Source: a virus. From it: a stretch of DNA of 33,826 bases. A model generated the notes under the pieces. That model did not search any database and was not told the origin of the DNA. It was given only the letters and a program-made list of their open reading frames with translations. The stretch covers positions 1-33,826 of the IMG/VR virus record IMGVR_UViG_3300019458_000615, one strand, 5' to 3'. Positions within the stretch are counted from its first letter, which is position 1. Each line of letters starts with the position of its first letter. This document shows positions 1 through 7,689 of the stretch, piece by piece. The translations under genes and the position numbers were made by a program.

Positions 1-1161
1 ATGCCGAGACAGCGAACCGGATACGTCTACTTCGACAAACAGCGCAAGGCTTGGACAGCGCGTGTGGATTACAAAGATGAGTTGGGCAAGCCGCGCTTGC
101 TCAGGCGCCAGGTTGCAAACAAAACCGAAGGGAAGTTGCTGCTCAAACAATTGCTGCGCGAGATTGAGCAGCATGGCTCTCAAGTCATTGACGGCGCCAA
201 GCTCACGTTCGCCAAGCTCGCCGACATTTACCGCGATGAAAAGCTGATCGAGCCGGTCTATGAAGACGGCGTTCGCGTCGCGGGCCTTCGTTCGTTTCAG
301 GGTCAACGGCGCAGACTGGTAAACCTGACGGAATACTTCGGCGCGAAGCGTGTCGTCAACATCACCTACGGCGACATCCAAAAGTTCAAGCTCAAACGCC
401 TGAAAGACCCCAACAAGCGCGACGCTCAACAAGGTGTCGAAAGCACGCTGAAGGTCGCCACAGTCAACCGCGAATTACAACTGCTGCGCAACGTTCTCAA
501 TTTCGCCAAGCGCAAGGGCTGGATCGTTCGCAACCCGTTCGAGCTTGGCGAACCGCTCATCAGCATGGCGGCTGAGAAGAAACGAGACCGGGTTATCACC
601 AGAGACGAAGAGGCGCGGTTACTCACGGCTTGCGACACGAAACAGCGCGCGCATCTGAAGCCGATCCTGATCTGCGCGATGGACACCGGTATGCGCAAAG
701 GCGAGATTCTAAAACTGAAGTGGAAAGATATTGATCTGGACAGCGGCGTTATCAGACTCCGCGCCACAACCACAAAGACTGAACAATCAAGAACTGTGGG
801 CGTCACACGGCGGCTTCAGGCCGAACTACAGCGCCTGTGGGGCATCTCCCCGCGTAATCCTGACGGAAGCGTCTTCGGCATCGCCTGTGATGTCAAACGC
901 GCTTTCGCGGCGGCGTGCAAAGACGCGGGGCTAAGTGATCTGCGCTTCCACGATCTGCGCCACGCCGCCACGACGCGCCTAGTCGAGACGGGAGCTTTGC
1001 ACACGGCGGAAGCGATGAAGATCACTGGCCATCGTCAGCAGACCACGTTTGAACGATACGTGAACCCACAGGATGAAACCGCGCGTCGAGGCGCTGAAGC
1101 TCTTGACGAATGGTTACAGGGTGAGAACGTCGAACCGGAAAGACCGGAGTTGGTCAATTGA
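1..1161 (+). CDS. int: Tyrosine recombinase (phage integrase), 386 aa
   Basis: Site-specific recombinase that would integrate and, with a directionality factor, excise the phage. The catalytic set of the tyrosine recombinase family is visible: Arg232 in the GMRKGE context, His317 and Arg320 in FHDLRH, His344 in TGHR, and the nucleophile Tyr353 in FERYV. Residues 1-60 fit a basic arm-binding domain, about 65-180 the SAM-like core-binding domain, and about 195-365 the catalytic domain. Length is normal for the family. The window begins on its ATG, so its ribosome site and promoter lie outside. It is followed by an intergenic region with repeated sites and then an excisionase-like gene, the usual temperate-phage order. 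Confidence 0.96.
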   Translation: MPRQRTGYVYFDKQRKAWTARVDYKDELGKPRLLRRQVANKTEGKLLLKQLLREIEQHGSQVIDGAKLTFAKLADIYRDEKLIEPVYEDGVRVAGLRSFQGQRRRLVNLTEYFGAKRVVNITYGDIQKFKLKRLKDPNKRDAQQGVESTLKVATVNRELQLLRNVLNFAKRKGWIVRNPFELGEPLISMAAEKKRDRVITRDEEARLLTACDTKQRAHLKPILICAMDTGMRKGEILKLKWKDIDLDSGVIRLRATTTKTEQSRTVGVTRRLQAELQRLWGISPRNPDGSVFGIACDVKRAFAAACKDAGLSDLRFHDLRHAATTRLVETGALHTAEAMKITGHRQQTTFERYVNPQDETARRGAEALDEWLQGENVEPERPELVN

Positions 1162-1207
1162 TTATGATTTTAAACCGGAAACGGTGCGGAAAACTAAACG
1201 AAAACTG

Positions 1208-1235
1208 TTGTACCGATGGCACAGTTATGTATAAT
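1208..1235 (+). promoter_or_regulatory. Sigma70-like promoter in the int-xis intergenic region
   Basis: TTGTAC at 1208-1213 and a perfect TATAAT at 1230-1235 are separated by 16 bases. The predicted start is near 1242. No credible ORF follows before the terminator at 1470-1479, so the likely product is a non-coding RNA or a leader transcript. Confidence 0.55.
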
Positions 1236-1252
1236 GTGTATGACCAGTTCCC

Positions 1253-1315
1253 TCGGATTGAGATCGTTCTTCCGCCTAAGATCGGATTGAGAATGATACC
1301 GAGTGTGGATTGTGA
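1253..1315. repeat. Direct repeats downstream of int, candidate integrase arm sites / attP region
   Basis: The 11-mer TCGGATTGAGA occurs exactly at 1253-1263 and 1282-1292. A shorter relative, GGATTGTGA, lies at 1307-1315. The GGATTG cores start at 1255, 1284 and 1307, all in the same orientation. Short direct repeats beside int are typical of arm-type integrase or excisionase binding sites in attP. The crossover core itself cannot be identified without the host attB sequence or the other prophage end. The assignment is inferred from position and repeat pattern. Confidence 0.45.
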
Positions 1316-1400
1316 AATACGCACAAACCCGATGCACAATTTAAGTGCTCGAAATCGGGTTATGGCTGGTACCAGTGCTGCCGGTAGTTTACCGGCGAGA

Positions 1401-1479
1401 TGCCGCCAAAATGCACCCTTGCGTCTCAGGCTTATCAGGTCTGATGACTGAAGGGTTCGTTTTGGCGGCATTTTTTTTT
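1401..1479 (+). terminator. Long-hairpin Rho-independent terminator after int
   Basis: TGCCGCCAAAA (1401-1411) pairs perfectly with TTTTGGCGGCA (1460-1470) and is followed by nine T (1471-1479). The 48-base interval itself folds: ACCCTT (1415-1420) with AAGGGT (1451-1456), then GTC-TCAG (1423-1429) with CTGA-t-GAC (1441-1448). The result is one nearly continuous imperfect hairpin of about 26 pairs with an 11-base apical loop. It would stop int transcription and any RNA starting near 1242 before the next gene. Confidence 0.75.
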
Positions 1480-1582
1480 CGAGAGTGCGCCCATTTTTCC
1501 AGGACGCGCGCACTCTCGATTATCACTCAATTGGTTGAGCGGCAGCCTCTCGCGGGTTTGCCGTGAAAGGAGCTTGCACATT

Positions 1583-1855
1583 ATGACCGAGATTCTTGAA
1601 AACGTCACGCCCAGGCGTCGCAAATACAAACCTGCCAAGAAAGCGCCACAGCCGCCGATCAAAGGGATCGAAGTGAACCGAAACTATCGAGAGAGGGAGG
1701 CTGCGCAAGCCGCCAACTGCTCGAACTTCACGATACGTCGCGCGCGGATAAACGGCCATCTTCAATTTTACCGCGTGGGCCGAATAGTTCTCCACAGCGG
1801 CCAGCACCTGCTCGACTGGCTTGAGGCCGGCGGCAAAACGGGGAAGGTCAAGTGA
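1583..1855 (+). CDS. Excisionase-like / MerR-type helix-turn-helix protein, 90 aa
   Basis: Small basic protein with a winged-helix, excisionase-type DNA-binding pattern in its second half: REREAAQAANCSNFTIRRARINGH, then a wing-like strand FYRVGRIVLHS and a helix HLLDWLEAG. The first 30 residues are lysine- and proline-rich. The ATG at 1583 was chosen because AAAGGAG (1566-1572) lies 10 bases upstream; a longer in-frame start at 1535 lacks such a site. Position next to int suggests a recombination directionality factor, but such proteins can equally be transcription regulators. Its end overlaps the next gene by four bases. Confidence 0.7.
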   Translation: MTEILENVTPRRRKYKPAKKAPQPPIKGIEVNRNYREREAAQAANCSNFTIRRARINGHLQFYRVGRIVLHSGQHLLDWLEAGGKTGKVK

Positions 1856-2073
1856 GCATCAGCAACCCCAAAAAACTACTATCCTGCGCCGCGTGCGAGC
1901 ACGAAATCGTCGCCGCGTGGGGCTGGCTCTTCGTTGAGGGCCGCGCGCTCGATCTGTGCGCGAAGTGCGCTCGCACGATCCGGTACGCGCCGGACTCCGA
2001 ACGAGCGCGGCGGATTGCCCGAATCATTGAACAACATCACCCCTATCTACTGCGGAGCAAAGAGGCGGCGTAA
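1852..2073 (+). CDS. Small zinc-ribbon protein, 73 aa
   Basis: Short protein with two Cys pairs, CAAC near residues 12-15 and CAKC near 36-39, spaced as in a zinc ribbon. A basic helical tail (SERARRIARIIEQHH) follows. It starts with GTG in a GTGA overlap with the preceding stop and ends in a TAATG overlap with the primase-helicase gene, so the three genes look translationally coupled. Family not recognised. A DNA- or protein-binding accessory role in replication is inferred from context. Confidence 0.65.
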   Translation: MSISNPKKLLSCAACEHEIVAAWGWLFVEGRALDLCAKCARTIRYAPDSERARRIARIIEQHHPYLLRSKEAA

Positions 2074-5000
2074 TGAACGCAATATCTCGTTTCCCTGCCT
2101 TTCCATTTCCTGGCCTTTGGCGCAATGCCAACGGTGATTATCCCGTGATCATCATCGGCGATCTTGGCGACGCCAGCGGGCGCCATTTCGTCAAGGCGCA
2201 AGGCTCCGACGCTGGCATTCCGGCGGATGAGGTCAGCCCGCTTAATGGCTGTCGATTCGGTGGCGGCGGGATTCTCTTTCCCGATTTGCCAGCCATTCGC
2301 CGCAATCTGCCTGAACTGGTCGCGCTTGATCACTGGATTATTTGGCGCGCCGTTTGGACGGAGCAAAAGGGCGGCAAATGCAAGTACAACAAAGTGCCGA
2401 TCAACCCGCGCACTCTGGGCAACGCGCAATCAAACAACCCTGAGACGTGGGCGTCGTTTGAAGAGGCTGGCAGAGCATATCTGGCGAATGCTGATCAGTT
2501 CGCGGGCATTGGCTTCATGCTGGACGCGCCAGACACTGCGGCGGCTGAGTCGCTCAATCTCTGCGGCTTCGACTTCGACGGCGTCTTTGGCGCCGGGGAT
2601 GACGCCTCGCCCGCTTCCCTGCCCAATTTCGAGCGCGGCGTACTCGAAACTCTCAGCACCTATACAGAGATTTCGCCAACAGGCACGGGCTTGCGCGCGT
2701 TCGGGCGTGGACTGTTGCCGCCGCAGGGCCGCAAGAAAGGTAATTTCGAGTGCTATAACTCAGGGCGCTTTCTGACAGTCACCGGCCATTCACTCCACGA
2801 CGCGCCTTTGCCGATGCGCGAGGTTCAGGACGCAATCAATGTGATCCATCCGCAGATTTTTGGAGCGAAGTCTAAAGCAAAGCCCGAACCGAAAGTGAAA
2901 GCAGCGCCAACGAAGGCCACAGCGTCAGGTTTCAAGCTCGCCAGCAATGGCCGCTCCGCACTGTTGACCGACGATCAACTGTTATTCAAAGCCTTCAACT
3001 CGCAAGACGGCGCCGACATTCGGAAGCTCTGGAATGGTAACTGGTCAGCTTACGACGACGGCGAAGAAGGCCAATCGCGCGCTGACCTGGCGCTCGCCAA
3101 TTATTTGGTGTTCTACGCGAATGGCGACAAGACGCAGGTTGACCGGCTCTTTCGTCAGTCGGCGCTTTACCGTGACAAGTGGGATGAAAAACGTGGGCCG
3201 ATTACTTACGGCGAACTGACGATCAGCCGCGCGCTTGAGGGTCGAAGCGAAGTTGATTACTACAAGCCCGGCTACACGCCGAATTCCGCATCCGACCGCG
3301 AAGCGAATTCAAACGGTCTGGATGAATCGCGGGCTATTGCCGCCGAATTGCCCGGATTGCTGGAAAACAACCTGAAGGAGCTATACGCGCCGCGCATCAT
3401 GCACGCGCTGGCCGACCTGAAATACAACTCGGCTGGCGATTGGGCGATTGCCGCGAACACACTCAAACAACGTGGTCAACTGCGCGCTGTCGAGGCTGAA
3501 ATCAAGAAACAATGTCCACAACCGCGCAGGCCGCTGCGCTTGGTCAGCGACGACGATCAGCCAGAACTCCAATCCGTGGACGATTCCTTGACCGGCGCGC
3601 CGCTCGAAGGGCTGTCAGTTCCGTACTCTTATAGTCTCAGCTATCAATCGCTCGACAAAATCGTGGACACAACGGACGGGCCGAAGCCAATCAGGATTGC
3701 GCCGGGGCCGGTGCTGATAGTAGGCCGAACGCTCAGCATCGGTGATTATCCGACCGAAGGCTACCGCGTCGCGTGGTTTCGATCTGGCGAAGGCTGGCGA
3801 TCAATTGTTGTAGACGCCGGAGACATCTTCGACAAATCCCGCATCCTGACGCTGATTGACCGAGGGTTCCCTGTCACGTCTTCAACGGCGAAAGACCTAG
3901 TTGACTTCTTTGCGGCTTTCGCGGCGGTGAATCGCCAGCGATTGCCGGTTGTCCGCACAACGTCACAAATGGGCTGGCAAGGCAAGCGCGGCGAACTGGG
4001 CGTCGTCGCTGGCCGCGTCTTCATCAAGCCGGACGGAGAAGTAGTCGAGACTTCGGACTTGAATGACCCCGAAGGCTGGCGTGAAGACCTGATTCAGTAT
4101 CGCGCGTTCAGTCCGGGTGAAGAGCAATTGGTTGCGGGCTACAAACGCGAAGGCAGTCTTGAGCAGTGGAAAGAAGCTGTGGCTGTCATCAAAGATTACT
4201 CAATGCCGCGCGTCGCGTTCTACGCTTCGTTCACTTCGGTTATGTTGATGCTGCTCAAATGCCCGAATTTCACGGTCGACTTGGCGGGACTCACCAGCAA
4301 AGGCAAAACGACCAGCCAGATGATTGCGGCGTCTGTCTGGGGCGGCGTTGATGAGCGCGGCAATGAATCAAACCTCCATTCGTGGGACTCAACGAAAGTT
4401 GGCGCTGAGCGACTATCAGCCGTGATCAACCATCTTCCAACCATCCTCAACGACACCAGCCGCGCGCCGAAGCCCGAAGTGGTCAAACAGATGCTCTATC
4501 AAGTCGAAGAGGGCAAGGGCCGAACTCGCGGAACGAGGACGGGAATCGCCACGACTCCGAACTGGCATACGGTGATGATTTCGTCAGGCGAGCGCCGCAT
4601 CACAGACTTTGCGCCCGAAGGCGGCGGCGTGATCAATCGGGTGATCCAACTCTACGGGGCGCCGTTCGGCGACCGCAATGAGGAATTGGTCGTGAAGCTT
4701 CGCGGCGAACTGCAAGACCATCATGGCCACGCCGGAATTGAATTCGCGCGCTGGGTGATCCTCAACAAAGACCAGAAGGCCGCCAGCGGCAAAACAAATC
4801 TTGAAGAATGGCGCGAAGAGTACAAGCGCGAACGCCAGGCGTACATCAGAACCGCCGAAAGTGGCTCCGACGCTTCGCGGTTGGCCGAATTCGCGGCGGC
4901 GTTGAAAGTCACCGCCGGGCTTGTGCATCAGGCGCTCGATCTGGAATGGGAGTTTGCCGACCCGCTGGCCAATCTCTGGGGAGCGATCAGCGAAGGAGCG

Positions 5001-5405
5001 AAAGACCCTCTCGGCGCAGCAAGGGCGTTGGATCATCTGCTGACAATCGCCGCGACCAGACCTACCCAATTCTATGGCCGCCATCTTCTACACGACGACA
5101 GGCGCACCCCGAAGGAACCGGCGGGCGGTTGGTTTGGTGTGTGGGATGAGGGCGACGATTACAAATTTATCGCTTTCTCTCCGGTGCGACTGCGCGATGT
5201 ACTCACCGCGCTGGGGCTGGATTATCTCGCCATCATTGAACAGTGGCGCAAGCACGGCTGGCTCGACGTTGCGCCAGGCCGTAAGGATTTCAAAAAACAG
5301 AAAGGGATGAACGGTGACAAGGTGTGGCTGTACGTCATCAACCGCGCGGCGATCAGCGAACTCGCAACACTGATGGGCGGCGGCGACGAAAGGGGTGACG
5401 AATGA
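2073..5405 (+). CDS. Primase-polymerase fused to DUF927-type helicase, 1110 aa
   Basis: Large replication protein. The N-terminal part resembles NrS-1-type archaeo-eukaryotic primase-polymerases: WIIWR at residue 88, a KVPINP stretch, a GIGFML segment, and the acidic DFD at Asp167-Asp169, likely metal ligands. Residues about 300-375, ending in RLFRQSALYRDKWDEKRG, match the helix-bundle region that follows the polymerase domain in NrS-1-like proteins. From about 530 on it looks like a DUF927 phage or plasmid ATPase, with Walker A GLTSKGKT at 739-746 (Lys745) and a candidate Walker B ILND at 791-794. It would prime, and possibly extend, and unwind at the origin. The ATG overlaps the preceding TAA. 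No separate DNA polymerase was seen. Confidence 0.85.
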   Translation: MNAISRFPAFPFPGLWRNANGDYPVIIIGDLGDASGRHFVKAQGSDAGIPADEVSPLNGCRFGGGGILFPDLPAIRRNLPELVALDHWIIWRAVWTEQKGGKCKYNKVPINPRTLGNAQSNNPETWASFEEAGRAYLANADQFAGIGFMLDAPDTAAAESLNLCGFDFDGVFGAGDDASPASLPNFERGVLETLSTYTEISPTGTGLRAFGRGLLPPQGRKKGNFECYNSGRFLTVTGHSLHDAPLPMREVQDAINVIHPQIFGAKSKAKPEPKVKAAPTKATASGFKLASNGRSALLTDDQLLFKAFNSQDGADIRKLWNGNWSAYDDGEEGQSRADLALANYLVFYANGDKTQVDRLFRQSALYRDKWDEKRGPITYGELTISRALEGRSEVDYYKPGYTPNSASDREANSNGLDESRAIAAELPGLLENNLKELYAPRIMHALADLKYNSAGDWAIAANTLKQRGQLRAVEAEIKKQCPQPRRPLRLVSDDDQPELQSVDDSLTGAPLEGLSVPYSYSLSYQSLDKIVDTTDGPKPIRIAPGPVLIVGRTLSIGDYPTEGYRVAWFRSGEGWRSIVVDAGDIFDKSRILTLIDRGFPVTSSTAKDLVDFFAAFAAVNRQRLPVVRTTSQMGWQGKRGELGVVAGRVFIKPDGEVVETSDLNDPEGWREDLIQYRAFSPGEEQLVAGYKREGSLEQWKEAVAVIKDYSMPRVAFYASFTSVMLMLLKCPNFTVDLAGLTSKGKTTSQMIAASVWGGVDERGNESNLHSWDSTKVGAERLSAVINHLPTILNDTSRAPKPEVVKQMLYQVEEGKGRTRGTRTGIATTPNWHTVMISSGERRITDFAPEGGGVINRVIQLYGAPFGDRNEELVVKLRGELQDHHGHAGIEFARWVILNKDQKAASGKTNLEEWREEYKRERQAYIRTAESGSDASRLAEFAAALKVTAGLVHQALDLEWEFADPLANLWGAISEGAKDPLGAARALDHLLTIAATRPTQFYGRHLLHDDRRTPKEPAGGWFGVWDEGDDYKFIAFSPVRLRDVLTALGLDYLAIIEQWRKHGWLDVAPGRKDFKKQKGMNGDKVWLYVINRAAISELATLMGGGDERGDE

Positions 5406-5421
5406 GCCAAGCGTCTTTCAA

Positions 5422-5739
5422 CTACCTTCGACTTTTCGACGCCTCGCGTCGGCGTTGTATTGTCAGCAGCACGCAAAGACCGGCCAACAGCAGCGGCGAA
5501 AGCGTGTACAGCGCGACGCTGCTGTACTTTAGCCATTCCATGTGTTGGATGACTCTTTTGGCACTGTCAATCTCCGCTGTCGACGCTTTCGGATCAGAGA
5601 TCACCTGGTCCCACTTCGACTGCTCGCGCGCAACCCCGTCGAGGTACTTAGGGAGCGCATACGCAGTGAAGGTAATGGCCGCAATCGTAAACACGATCAG
5701 AAACACATACATAAACCGGCTATTCATAAATTTTCCCAT
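5422..5739 (-). CDS. Small two-span membrane protein on the opposite strand, 105 aa
   Basis: Two hydrophobic segments, about residues 10-30 and 72-94, bracket a charged helical stretch rich in Glu, Lys and Asp. A basic tail RRREASKSRR follows. The ATG at 5739 was chosen because AAGGAG lies just upstream on that strand, whereas a longer frame to 5883 has no clear site. It is the only leftward gene inside the rightward early operon, and its 3' end abuts the primase-helicase gene. Topology resembles the leftward genes at 30238-32843. It could be a superinfection-exclusion or lysis-related moron. Family not recognised. Confidence 0.68.
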   Translation of the reverse strand: MGKFMNSRFMYVFLIVFTIAAITFTAYALPKYLDGVAREQSKWDQVISDPKASTAEIDSAKRVIQHMEWLKYSSVALYTLSPLLLAGLCVLLTIQRRREASKSRR

Positions 5740-5811
5740 TGTAGGTCTCCTTGAAATTGGGTCTGTAGACGCGCCTGACATTCTATTCATCCATTGAGGA
5801 GCGGCAAGAGT

Positions 5812-6054
5812 ATGAAGCAACCGACCATATCCACAAAGACGACCACGATCACGCCAAATGTCTACGTGCAAGGCTTCGGTCAATTCCCTTGTTCCCAGTG
5901 CCGGCGCAAGACCATTGGCAAGCTTGCTGATTACGTCATCGGCTCTTGCGGCGGCTACTACGCGAACTGTCTGCCGCTTTGCTCACGCTGCAATCGCCAA
6001 CGGTTGAAAGCCGCAGCAAAGCCTGAGCGCGCGACGATGGAGGCCAAGCGATGA
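5812..6054 (+). CDS. Small zinc-binding protein, 80 aa
   Basis: Six cysteines in a ribbon-like pattern: Cys27-x2-Cys30, Cys46, Cys53, and Cys57-x2-Cys60 in LCSRCNRQR. The last motif resembles the CxxCN of some HNH-like zinc fingers, but no HNH catalytic histidines were seen. The ATG at 5812 is supported by GAGGAG at 5796-5801. Immediately after it, an ATGA overlap starts an 18-codon reading frame (6051-6107) that runs into the next gene and may couple translation. Function unknown; it belongs to the early module. Confidence 0.62.
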   Translation: MKQPTISTKTTTITPNVYVQGFGQFPCSQCRRKTIGKLADYVIGSCGGYYANCLPLCSRCNRQRLKAAAKPERATMEAKR

Positions 6055-6090
6055 CGGTGTGTCTGATTCATCTTTCTTCGCAGGCGTCTT

Positions 6091-6387
6091 ATGAACTGCA
6101 AACGTAAAGGCAATCGCCGCGAGCATCAATCCATCGCGCTGTTAGAAGCCGCTGGCTACGCTTGCACGCGCGCCGCCGCAAGTCTAGGCGTGTTCGACAT
6201 CGTGGCGATCAGCGCGGCGGATGTGTTGCTCGTTCAAGTCAAGTCGAATCGCTGGCCGTCGTCGGCTGAGATGGAAGCGATCAAGAATTTTCGGGCGCCG
6301 TCCGTCGCTCGGAAGATCATTCACCGCTGGCGTGATCGTCAGCGGGAACCGGACATCAGAGACCTAACCGAACAAACAACCGACTAA
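6091..6387 (+). CDS. Holliday-junction-resolvase-like PD-(D/E)XK nuclease, 98 aa
   Basis: Compact nuclease of the archaeal Hjc / VRR-NUC-like type. Signature residues: basic start KRKGNRRE with Glu11, LLEAAGYACTRAAASLG, Asp36 in VFDIV, then Gln49-Val-Lys51 in LLVQVKSNR, matching the E...D...(E/Q)xK active site with the Gln variant. It could resolve recombination or replication intermediates, or trim DNA before packaging. The Shine-Dalgarno is poor, so coupling to the tiny upstream frame ending 6107 is possible. It sits between other small early genes and the SSB. Confidence 0.75.
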   Translation: MNCKRKGNRREHQSIALLEAAGYACTRAAASLGVFDIVAISAADVLLVQVKSNRWPSSAEMEAIKNFRAPSVARKIIHRWRDRQREPDIRDLTEQTTD

Positions 6388-6401
6388 CCGAAAGGATCAA
6401 T

Positions 6402-6803
6402 ATGCAGTGGAAGGAAATGTATCCGAAGGAGCATTTGACCGTTGACGATCTAGGCAAGAAACAGGTGACGGTGGAAATCGCGTCAGTCTACAAAACGACC
6501 GTCAAAGTCAAAGGCAAGCCCGTTGACGAATGGCGGGTGAAATTCACCGGCGCGAAGAAATATCTTCGGCTCAACGCTTCATTGGCTGAAGAGATTGGCG
6601 CAGCGACGGGGACAACCGACTCACAGGCCGCTGTCGGCAAGCGTGTCACGCTGTTTGCCGGGCCGCGCACGGCTTACGGCGAAACGCGCATGTGCGTTTG
6701 CGTCAAGGCCGCGCCGAACGCGCAACAACCAACCGAACAACCGGAACCGATGCCGGAAACAAGCAACCAATCCGAACAACCTGAAAGTGAGGTAACAGAA
6801 TGA
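6402..6803 (+). CDS. Phage protein, possibly OB-fold-like, 133 aa
   Basis: The first 100 residues are beta-rich with alternating strands (QVTVEIASVYKTTV, WRVKFTGAKKYLRLN, GKRVTLFAGPRTAYG, TRMCVCVKAAP). The last 30 are Gln/Pro/Glu-rich and acidic. Similar short proteins sit next to SSB genes in many phages and have been thought to bind single-stranded DNA; that role is inferred here. AAAGGA lies before the ATG, and the stop overlaps the SSB start (ATGA). Confidence 0.68.
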   Translation: MQWKEMYPKEHLTVDDLGKKQVTVEIASVYKTTVKVKGKPVDEWRVKFTGAKKYLRLNASLAEEIGAATGTTDSQAAVGKRVTLFAGPRTAYGETRMCVCVKAAPNAQQPTEQPEPMPETSNQSEQPESEVTE

Positions 6804-7249
6804 GTTTCAATAAAATCATTATCGTCGGGTATCTCGGTGCCGACCCTCAATTGAAATACACGCCGCAAGGCACGGCTCTTTGCAACTTCTCCGTCGCCAC
6901 GACTGAGAAGCGAAAGAACCGGGAAAGCGAACAGGAAGACGTGACGACCTGGTTTCGCGTGACAGCGTGGGGACGGCAAGCCGAAGCCATCAATCAGTAC
7001 TTCGCCAAAGGCTCATTGATCTACGTCGAAGGGCGCTTGAGGATCGAAGAATACACGAGCCGCGACGGGGAGCAACGATTCTCCGCTGAAGTCAACATGA
7101 GCGGTTTCGAGTTTGTCGGCAAGGCTGGCCAGGGCGAAAGCGAAACGGCGAAGCCGAAGGCCAAAGCGAAGGCGGCCAGCGCCTTTGACGATGACGATGA
7201 CAGAAGCGCCGGCGCCGCCGAACCCAGTGATGACGACATCCCCTTCTAA
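6800..7249 (+). CDS. ssb: Single-stranded DNA-binding protein, 149 aa
   Basis: Classic bacterial-type SSB. The OB-fold spans about residues 1-110 (FNKIIIVGYLGADPQLKYTPQG, WFRVTAWGRQAEAINQYFAKGSLIYVEGRL). A Lys/Ala-rich linker follows, then an acidic tail ending DDDIPF, the protein-interaction tip. It would coat single strands during phage replication and recruit partner enzymes. The start overlaps the preceding gene by four bases and is preceded by GAGG. Confidence 0.96.
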   Translation: MSFNKIIIVGYLGADPQLKYTPQGTALCNFSVATTEKRKNRESEQEDVTTWFRVTAWGRQAEAINQYFAKGSLIYVEGRLRIEEYTSRDGEQRFSAEVNMSGFEFVGKAGQGESETAKPKAKAKAASAFDDDDDRSAGAAEPSDDDIPF

Positions 7250-7277
7250 GCAACCATCAAATTGAAAGGAAATAGCA

Positions 7278-7616
7278 ATGAGCAAGCCGAAACAATGGAA
7301 ATCCAAACAACCGCTGAACGGGGGGCCAGTGATCCCGCCGGACGTTCCCGTCGTTCCTGAAATCACACAGGCCGGCGTCGGCGCCGCTGATGCGACCGGC
7401 CCCTCCCTGTTCTGTACGCTGTCGCTCGATCCGAAGGAAACGCTGGCCACATATCAGGCTCTCCGGTTCTACTCGCGCGGCATCACGTCGCAAGAGGCGG
7501 ACGCGCTCGAAATGCTGGAAATCGTGGTCGGCGTGATGAAGGCGCTGAGACCGGCGGCGCAGAGGGCGGCGGCGCTCTTTCAGCCACAGCAACCGCAGAA
7601 CGGGCAAGCCGGTTAG
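7278..7616 (+). CDS. Hypothetical phage protein, 112 aa
   Basis: No recognised family. The N-terminal 45 residues are Pro/Val/Gly-rich and probably unstructured. Residues about 50-100 are helical (ETLATYQALRFYSR, SQEADALEMLEIVVGVMKALRPAAQRAAALF), and the tail is Gln/Pro-rich. A good GAAAGGA site lies upstream. It is the last gene of the early operon before the promoter region at 7634-7681. Confidence 0.62.
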   Translation: MSKPKQWKSKQPLNGGPVIPPDVPVVPEITQAGVGAADATGPSLFCTLSLDPKETLATYQALRFYSRGITSQEADALEMLEIVVGVMKALRPAAQRAAALFQPQQPQNGQAG

Positions 7617-7633
7617 CTGCCCCGGAAGTGCGC

Positions 7634-7681
7634 CTTTTTGACACAAATTACTTGACATCGCCAGGTACTTTTCGACACAAT
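7634..7681 (+). promoter_or_regulatory. Promoter with tandem operator-like repeats before the XRE-type gene
   Basis: TTTTTGACACAA (7635-7646) and TTTTCGACACAA (7669-7680) are 11/12 identical and 34 bases apart. Between them lies TTGACA (7652-7657), 18 bases upstream of CACAAT (7676-7681), a plausible -35/-10 pair. The second repeat covers the -10. The predicted start is about 7688, so the ATG at 7690 may be nearly leaderless. The block CTTTTTGACACAA-N4-CTTGAC recurs at 13065-13087 before the scaffold gene, suggesting one shared regulator. Confidence 0.6.
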
Positions 7682-7689
7682 GCCCGGCG

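Larger units (their letters stand above)
1242..1479 (+). ncRNA. Candidate structured small RNA of about 235 nt
   Basis: Between a good promoter (1208-1235) and a strong terminator (hairpin ending 1470 plus nine T) lies a run of adjacent dyads. AACCCGAT (1326-1333) pairs with ATCGGGTT (1354-1361), and inside it GCAC (1334-1337) pairs with GTGC (1345-1348). The perfect palindrome CTGGTACCAG is at 1366-1375. GCCGGTA/TACCGGC (1380-1386 and 1390-1396) has a 3-base loop. The large terminator stem follows. Four consecutive structures ending in a T-run suggest a folded RNA. Some dyads could instead be protein sites in attP. Family and function are unknown. Confidence 0.42.

Noticed and set aside
1326-1400. 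tRNA or tRNA fragment
   Set aside because: Paired arms exist but no cloverleaf order, anticodon loop or acceptor end could be built.
1158-1451. 97-codon frame starting with TTG after int
   Set aside because: It begins inside the int stop region, has no ribosome site, crosses the promoter and hairpins, and its translation is unlike a protein.
5402-5797. Rightward frame of 131 codons after the primase-helicase gene
   Set aside because: It is the complement of a leftward gene that has a good ribosome site and two clear membrane spans.
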